Shown here in pieces: positions 56,296-61,740 of a stretch of DNA of 64,000 nucleotides (positions within the stretch are counted from its first letter, which is position 1; each line of letters starts with the position of its first letter). This DNA is from Homarus americanus. Taxonomy: Eukaryota; Arthropoda; Malacostraca; Decapoda; Nephropidae. The notes under the pieces were generated by a model. The model searched no databases and was not told the DNA's origin. It saw nothing but the letters and a program-made list of their open reading frames with translations. A program made the position numbers and the translations under genes. Location: the NCBI RefSeq assembly GCF_018991925.1, contig NW_024751858.1, positions 54,116-118,115 of the forward strand, read 5' to 3'.

Positions 56296-56345
56296 AAGCT
56301 TTGGTCTGACAATCATATTACACCTCCCTGCCAAGACCAAAGCTT
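56296..56345. repeat. 12-bp inverted repeat across the LTR/internal junction
   Basis: AAGCTTTGGTCT at 56296-56307 is matched exactly in reverse complement by AGACCAAAGCTT at 56334-56345, with 26 bp between. The LTR terminus (56322) lies inside the loop. A related structure occurs 177 bp to the right. The arm inside the LTR is also present in copy 2, but the internal arm is not, since copy 2 passes directly into satellite. Confidence 0.7.
56323..56332 (-). other. Short purine tract next to LTR copy 1
   Basis: On the minus strand GGCAGGGAGG directly precedes the TG that opens the LTR. Retrotransposons carry a polypurine tract here that primes plus-strand DNA synthesis. This tract is short and interrupted by one C, so it supports the minus orientation without proving it. 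Confidence 0.35.
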
Positions 56346-56845
56346 CATCACAGAGACTGATGCCACATATAGACAGCAAACATCACGTGTGGTGTCAAAG
56401 ATAATCCTTCAAGGATAATATATCCAAGACAGCAAACCAAACAATCTCATAGGTGTTTTTCACTGGCGCTAGTTTGATCTGACAAAGCCACTATACCTCC
56501 CGCCAAGATCAAAGTCATGCCAGAGCAAAGGAAACATAGCAGCAACATGAATGAAAAATCCTTCATCTGTAAGCATAGTGTCCGAGCAACCTTGCAAAAT
56601 CAGCATTCTACAAAATAATAACAGGTGTTACATTTCCTTATCAGCCCATGTCAAAAATAATAATTCATCTCAGTCATAATATAGCTACAACATCGTGTTT
56701 CATAGTCCAAGACATTGATCAAAATGAACCATAAAAGAGATCAAGACATTCTTGTAGTAAACATCAACAAAATCAGAGAAAATAATAATTTCAAAACACA
56801 CAATAAAATAGTTCCTACTTCATATTAGGGTATTGATATCTTTTT
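56346..56845. other. AT-rich unique sequence without a gene
   Basis: Apart from the second inverted repeat described separately, this is AT-rich DNA with no open frame of note on either strand. It has one small perfect palindrome, ATCCTT-C-AAGGAT at 56404-56416. A/T runs such as AAAATAATAATT are common at about 56640-56820. Nothing here is recognisable as a known gene or RNA. Confidence 0.5.
56473..56513. repeat. Second copy of the junction inverted repeat
   Basis: TTTGATCT at 56473-56480 pairs with AGATCAAA at 56506-56513. The loop reads GACAAAGCCACTATACCTCC then CGCCA and closely resembles the loop of the first inverted repeat (TCTGACAA...TA-ACCTCCC-GCCAAGA). One base in each arm has changed in a compensating way (GGTC to GATC, GACC to GATC), so pairing is kept. 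It could be a duplicated LTR-end signal or the trace of a nested element. Confidence 0.6.
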
Positions 56846-56915
56846 TTTATTATACATCAGCAACATCAGTACATTAGTTGGGTCCGCAGCTTCACGTCTT
56901 CCATCCAGCTGGCAT
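56846..56915 (-). other. Possible 3'-terminal exon and poly(A) signal
   Basis: On the minus strand a pyrimidine-rich stretch ending CCCTATTTTCAG (AG at 56916-56917) resembles a 3' splice site. It is followed by a 50-base open stretch that ends with the residues MEDVKLRTQLMY and a TGA at 56866-56868. AATAAA lies 15 bases further at 56846-56851, inside an A-run. The order acceptor, short coding end, stop, poly(A) signal is what a last exon looks like. The stretch is very short and each signal is common by chance in AT-rich DNA. No protein family is recognised. Confidence 0.2.
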
Positions 56916-57109
56916 CTGAAAATAGGGATAAGGCAGCTCAGCAGCTGCAGTTTGTCAGTCCTTCATCATCTTTCTTGTGATGTCAGGTCAGCACATTTTC
57001 TGTCTTCTTTCTTCACATAACACACTTGCCTCTTTCACATACCGCACCTTGTAGGTCGTTTCTCCACACCTTTCTGACTTCTTCTCACTTCCTCCTGGCT
57101 CTATACTCT

Positions 57110-57395
57110 TTCCAGATGAGTTTTCGTCCCATCTACAGTTTCTTCCCTCTATACATCTTCATTTTCATATTCCAGATGAATTTTTCTTGCTCCATCTGAG
57201 TTTCTTTTATACATCTTCGTTTTCTGTCATATTCCAGATGAATTTTTCTGCTTCATCTGCATTTCTTCTCTGGCAACATCATTTCTTCAAATATTCCAGA
57301 CGAATTTTTCTTGCTCCATCTGTATTTTCTCCGCAACATCATCATTTTCAAATATTCCCAGACGATTTTTTCTGTTCGTCTGCCGACGGCCCTTT
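57110..57395 (-). pseudogene. Decayed 60-bp tandem repeat that looks coding
   Basis: Four and a half units start at 57110, 57170, 57232, 57294 and 57355, each opening TTCCAGAYGA on the plus strand, with spacing 60-62 bp. Read on the minus strand the units encode variants of ENxDVAxxxxQMEQEKFxW, a charged 20-residue repeat with helical or coiled-coil character. One unit (57294-57354) is fully open. The 57232 unit is shifted by a one-base deletion relative to its neighbours, and the 57170 and 57110 units contain stops. So this appears to be the remains of a repeat-containing protein on the minus strand, the same direction as the LTR signals. The opening and middle motifs of each unit also form an inverted pair (CAGATGAA with TTCATCTG). 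I do not recognise the protein. Confidence 0.45.
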
Positions 57396-58080
57396 CTCCG
57401 CCGGGATGAAAGCCGTCCACTGTTTGGGCTGTCGCCCTTAGATGACCTTTAAGGCAGGTTCTGGATCAAGGCTCGCCCCTCCATACGAGCGTCGGCGAGA
57501 CTCAAAGACCGCCCTGTCTTACACCTTCCACAGTGGTGAATCCTCCCTGGCTGGGCTCACCAGGTTCGTTGTGTATGATCCATTCCACACTCCTTAACTT
57601 CCTAAAGTAGAAAATATAAAATCTTCTTAATCCCAGACCAAGGAGGACTTCTGGAAAGAAGGACGGGTGTGTGGTGGGTTTCGTGCTGCCTTCATCAAGC
57701 TGCATTCATCACGCTTGCTTTCATCATGCTGGTTCTTCTCTGCTCAGCAGCCTGGTGGTTGACGTCCAGTTGGCCATGGGCGGTACTGTGGAGTGATGTT
57801 TTATTTGACAGAGAAACAACTTAAAGGGTGATGGATTAGCTGGAAGTATCTGCAAAAAAAAAGTTTACTGAGCATTGCTCTGGCTAATGTTTGGCAACTA
57901 TCATTTCCGGTCACGACAATGTTCTCATCAGTCAGAGCATCGGCAAAAATTACACTGAATATCATTTATCATCATGCCAGAGCAGCATCACAACCATACA
58001 GAAAGGCAAAAAATACATCGAGTGAAGCTCTCTGTATTCATCGCAATATTACTTTATATTAACCATCATCATCAACACAC
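57396..58080. other. Unique sequence, no gene established
   Basis: Mixed-composition DNA. On the minus strand an open stretch from 57650 to 57561 is preceded by an acceptor-like CCTTCTTTCCAG and followed by a donor-like CTG|GTGAG. It could be a 90-base exon upstream of the decayed repeat. It codes for a hydrophobic, aromatic peptide containing RRFYIFYFRK that I cannot assign. An A9 run occurs at about 57853. Several ATCATC and CATCATG clusters occur at 57660-57740 and 57960-58080. No RNA gene is seen. Confidence 0.3.
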
Positions 58081-58383
58081 AGCTCACGGACAAAAAGACG
58101 GGGAATCAGTGTGTCAAGCCGAGGCGGGGCAGGCCTGGGGAAGGACGTGGAGGTCACCTGAGCAGTGGGGCGACACTGGCGAAAGGAAGCTGGGCCAGGC
58201 TCCACAGCCAGGCTGGGTGCTGGTGGGTGAGGTGGGGAGGGGCTGAGGCGTGGTTGATCGGCCAGGCTGAGGCTTCATGTGGGCGGGAGGGGCACGGGAA
58301 CGGAGGGGCGGGGCAGGGCGGGCAGGGCTGGGGAGGAGCGTGTTGGAGGGTGAGGTGAGGATTAGACAGGAGAGTGATGGTGG
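58081..58383. promoter_or_regulatory. GC-rich, G-rich block with GC boxes
   Basis: The composition changes abruptly from AT-rich to GC-rich. The plus strand carries dense G-runs between about 58281 and 58340, including the GC-box (Sp1-type) motif GGGGCGGGGC at 58305-58314 and repeats such as GGGCAGGGCGGGCAGGG. This could fold into G-quadruplexes, or could be a TATA-less promoter region or CpG-rich edge. It ends at the satellite junction at 58384. On the minus strand it is open but codes only low-complexity Pro/Ser-rich peptide, which I take as a composition effect. Function is inferred from motif content alone. Confidence 0.3.
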
Positions 58384-58747
58384 ACACTCCCAGATGCACC
58401 TCAGACACTCCCAGATGCACCTCTGACACTCCCAGATGCACCTCTGACACTCCCAGATGCACCTCTGACACTCCCAGATGCACCTCTGACACTCCCAGAT
58501 GCACCTCTGACACCAGGTACACCACTGACACTCCCAGGTACACCACTGACACTCCCAGGTACCCTCTGATGCCCCAGGTACCTCTGACACTCCCAGGTAC
58601 ACCACTGACACCCCAGGTACACCACTGACACCCCAGGCACACCACTGACACTCGCAGGCACCTCTGACACCCCAGGCACACCCCTGACACTCCCAGGTAC
58701 ACACCTGATACTCCCAGGTACACCTCCGACACTCCCATGTACACCCC
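58384..58747. repeat. Short satellite block between the two insertions
   Basis: About 17 units of the same 21-bp family. The first six (58384-58510) are nearly identical and share a private variant, CAGATGCAC in place of CAGGTACAC. The rest return to the CAGGTAC/CAGGCAC type with CCACTGACAC. The block is most simply the continuation of the main array, cut off on the left by the 55431-58383 insertion and on the right by LTR copy 2. Confidence 0.9.
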
Positions 58748-58950
58748 TGTATAATGACACGAAATAAACAGAAGAAAAAGAATATATATACACAATAAGT
58801 AAGAATAGAGAGAGTAGAGATGTAAAGATAGTGTCAGCGTGCCTTGATGTTATTTTCACAGCGTCACTACGCTTATCTTATCTCGTATGTCAATACACGT
58901 ATATTACTTCATAAAGGACAACTTGTTAAACACCTCTTTCGATACAACTA

Positions 58951-58956
58951 TTTATT
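58951..58956 (-). promoter_or_regulatory. Poly(A) signal AATAAA in LTR copy 2
   Basis: Same hexamer and context (GAATTAATAAATAG) as in copy 1, on the minus strand. Confidence 0.4.
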
Positions 58957-59334
58957 AATTCACTCAATGACATGGACACATTAATATCACTATTATATCA
59001 GTACTAACACATTATGCTTACGTTACTTGACACTGACTCTCGGACACACCTGAATGCTACCTACAGTAGGTAACTCACCCTAGGACGTTCTGACAAGACT
59101 CACGTATCCTGACGTAGGCCCAGTGAATGCTTGGCTGGGCTGCCTCCTATGAGAGGCTCTTGCTTAGTTGGTCTGGTCGGGAAGTCCTCCCGACCTGGGG
59201 AGAGAGGGTGAGCTTGACTCTGAGAATCTCCAGAGTAATGAGCGTCTCCTCAGAATGTTCAAATGACAACCAGGATCAGAATGATAATCAGAATGGTACT
59301 GAATATCGAATGCCCGTGGACGGACTGTAGGGCC

Positions 59335-59340
59335 TTTATA
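59335..59340 (-). promoter_or_regulatory. TATA box in LTR copy 2
   Basis: TATAAA on the minus strand in the context CCATATAAAGGCC, matching copy 1. If active, the minus-strand transcript would run through the LTR towards 58748 and into the satellite block beyond. Confidence 0.4.
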
Positions 59341-59608
59341 TGGGGGTCGGCCGGCTTCTGAACCTCTACCAATTAACACTAAACTGGTTTGATCTGGATA
59401 ATTGTGTGCAGGTGTGGTCCCGGCCAGGTGTCTTGGCTAGGTGCGGTTGTAGTCACCGGCTCACGTCATTAGCGGCGAGGTCAAGTCCCTAGGGTCGACC
59501 TGAGGTGTGTCAACTGGAATGCGGTGGTACCACGAGGTCTGTGGTGTACTTGTTGTTATATGTGACATAATTCTGGGCTGTAAGCTTTGGTCTGAAACAA
59601 TCATTACA

Positions 59609-61740
59609 CCTGACACTCCCAGGTACACTCCGACAACTCCCAGGTACACCTCCTGACACTCCCAGGTACACCTCCGACACTCCGTACACCCAGACACTCC
59701 CAGGTACCTCTGACACCCAGGTACACCTCTGACACTGCCAGGTACACCTCTGACACTCCCAGGCACACCCTGACACTCCCAGATACTCCTCTGACGCTCC
59801 CAGGTACCATCTGACACTCCCAGGCACACCTCTGACACTGCCAGGTACACCTGACACTCCCAGGTACACCTCAGACACTCCCAGGTGCACCCTGACACTG
59901 CCAGGTACACCTCTGACACTGCCAGGTACACCTCTGACACTCCCAGGTACACCTCTGACACTCCCAGATACTCCTCCGACACTCCCAGGTACACCTCTGA
60001 CACTGCCAGGTACACCTCTGACACTGCCAGGTACACCTCTGACACTCCTAGGTACTCCTCTGACACTCCAGGTACTCCTCTGACGCCCCAGGCACTCATC
60101 TGACACTCCCAGGCACACCTCTGACACTCCCAGGTACACCTCTGACACCCCAGGTACACACCGCTGACACTCCCAGGCACACCGCCACACTCCCACGCAC
60201 ACCGCTGACACTCCACGCACACCGCTGACACCCCCACGCACACCGCTCACACTGCCAGGCACACCTCAGACACCGCCAGGTACACCCCAGACACTGCCAG
60301 GCACACCCTCAGACACTGCCAGGCACACCTTGACACTGCCAGGTGCACCTCTGACACTCCCAGGTGCACCTCTGACACTCCCAGAAACGCCTCGACACCC
60401 CAGGTACGCCTTCGACACCCCAGTCACACCTCCGACACCCCAGGTACACCCCTGACACTCCCAGGCACACCCCTGACACCCCAGTACACCCCTGACACTC
60501 CCAGGCATGCCCCCTGACACTCCCAGGTACACCCCTGACACCCTGTACACCCCTGACACAGGCACACCCCCTGACACTCCCAGGTACACCCCTGACACAC
60601 TCCCAGGACACCTCCGACACTCCCAGGTACACCTCCGACACCCCCAGGTACACTCCGACACCCCAGGTACACCTCCGACACTCCCCAGGTACACCTCCGA
60701 CACTCCCAGTTACACCTCCGACACCCAGTTACACCTCCGACGCTCCTGGCACACCTCCGACACCCCAGGTACACCTCCGACACTCCCAGGACACCTCCTG
60801 ACACCCCAGGTACACCTGATACTCCCAGGTACACTCCGATATTCCCAGGTACACCTCCGATATTCCCAGGTACACCTCCGATATTCCCTGGTACCTCTTG
60901 CACCCCCTGGTTCACCTCTGACACTCCCAGGTACACCTCTGACACTCCCAGGCACACCTCTGACACCCCAGGTACACCTCTGACACCCCAGGTACACCTC
61001 TGACACCCGTACACCTCTGACACTCCCAGGTACACCTCTGACACTCCCAGGCACACCTCTGACACCCTGTGCACACCTCTGACACTCCCAGGTACACCTC
61101 TGACACCCCAGGCACACCTCTGACACCCCAGGCACACCCCCTGACACCCCAGGTACACCTCTACACTCCCAGGTACACCTCTGACACTCCCAGGTACCCT
61201 CTGACACCCCAGGTACACCTCTGACACTCCCAGGCACACCTCTGACACCCCCAGGTACCTCTGACACTCCCCAGGTACACTCCTGACACTCAGGTACACC
61301 TCTGACACTCCCACACCTCTGACACTCCCAGGCACACCTCTGACACTCCCAGGCACACCCTGACACTCCCAGGTACACCTCTGACACCCCCAGGTACACC
61401 TCTGACACTCCCAGGCACACCTGACACCCCAGGCACACTCTGACACTCCCAGGCCACCCCACACTCCCAGGTACACCCTGACACTCCCAGGCACACCCTC
61501 TGACACCCCAGGTACACCTCTGACACTCCCAGGCCACCTCTGACACCCCAGGTACACCTCTGACACCCCAGGCACACCTCTGACACTCCCAGGCACACCT
61601 CTGACACCCCAGGTACACCCTCTGACACTCCCAGGTACACCTCTGACACTCCCAGGACACCTCCGACACTCCCAGGTACACCTCCGACACCCCAGGTACA
61701 CCTCCGACACTCCCAGACACCTCCGACACCCAGTACACCT
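59609..61740. repeat. Right satellite block, regular part
   Basis: The same 21-bp family resumes in register directly after LTR copy 2. Units are well preserved. Local sub-variants occur in runs: GACACTGCCAGGTACACCT at about 59885-60040, units with CACGCAC at 60194-60241, units with CCGATATTCC at 60811-60892, and a long series with CTCTGACACCCCAGG or CTCTGACACTCCCAGG at 60910-61650. Because the phase is kept for longer here, the block yields some of the longest apparent minus-strand frames (for example 60424-61710). These are repeat-encoded heptads and not recognised proteins. Confidence 0.95.

Larger units (their letters stand above)
55431..56322 (-). mobile_element. LTR of a retrotransposon, copy 1 (probable 3' LTR)
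   Basis: This segment is unrelated to the satellite but is repeated at 58748-59608 with long stretches of identity. Shared blocks include CAGCGTCACTACGCT, GGACAACTTGTTAAACACCT, CTATTTATTAATTCACTCA, AGTAATGAGCGTCTCCTCAG and GTGTGCAGGTGT. Read on the minus strand it begins TGTAATATGATT and ends CATTACACA, so it has TG...CA ends with short inverted termini, as expected for an LTR. It contains TATAAA at 56038-56043 and AATAAA at 55625-55630, both on the minus strand and in the correct order for a promoter and a poly(A) signal. A short purine run lies just inside the internal side, consistent with a minus-strand element whose 3' LTR this is. Its length of about 890 bp is normal for LTR elements. 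Copy 1 has an extra 15-20 bp at about 55995-56015 relative to copy 2. The superfamily is not identifiable because no reverse transcriptase is present. Confidence 0.65.
56323..58383. mobile_element. Internal or attached unique part of the insertion
   Basis: About 2 kb of non-satellite DNA lies between LTR copy 1 and the next satellite block. With copy 1 it forms one insertion of 2953 bp whose two flanks are in satellite register: AATTCTC on the left and ACACTCCC on the right rejoin as the common TTCTCACACTCCC unit. No gag, protease, reverse transcriptase or integrase reading frame is visible, so it is not an autonomous element. If it is the inside of an LTR element, its far (5') end is missing a second LTR. 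Alternatively it may be non-autonomous, or a host sequence moved together with an LTR. Its parts are listed separately. Confidence 0.45.
58748..59608 (-). mobile_element. LTR copy 2, probable solo LTR in the satellite
   Basis: This 861-bp sequence matches 55431-56322 along its whole length, with scattered indels and substitutions. It runs from TGTATAATGA to TCATTACA on the plus strand, so TG...CA ends and a short terminal inversion are present. The TATAAA and AATAAA motifs are conserved on the minus strand. Both flanks are satellite: TACACCCC on the left and CCTGACACTCCC on the right are two parts of one normal unit with two bases (CC) shared. No internal retroelement sequence is attached. 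That is the form left when two LTRs of an element recombine. A target-site duplication of the usual 4-6 bp cannot be shown, because the LTR end (ATTACA) and the satellite (ACACC) overlap in sequence. Confidence 0.65.

Noticed and set aside
56224..56418. 64-codon plus-strand frame across the LTR edge
   Set aside because: It crosses the LTR boundary and the inverted repeat. The equivalent frame is not maintained in LTR copy 2, which enters satellite at that point.
57502..57705. 67-codon minus-strand frame in the unique region
   Set aside because: It is short, matches no family I recognise, and ends in ordinary-looking sequence. At most its middle part may be an exon, as noted in the findings.
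58114..58380. Pro/Ser-rich minus-strand frame through the G-rich block into the satellite
   Set aside because: It is composition-driven (complement of G-runs) and runs straight into repeat heptads, so it is not a credible protein.
55431..59608. A single complete LTR retrotransposon on the minus strand with the satellite as its internal region
   Set aside because: No primer-binding site (TGG...) follows copy 2 on the minus strand, no 4-6-bp target duplication matches between 55426-55430 and 59609-59613, no gag-pol is present, and satellite register is kept separately across each insertion. Two independent insertions explain this better.
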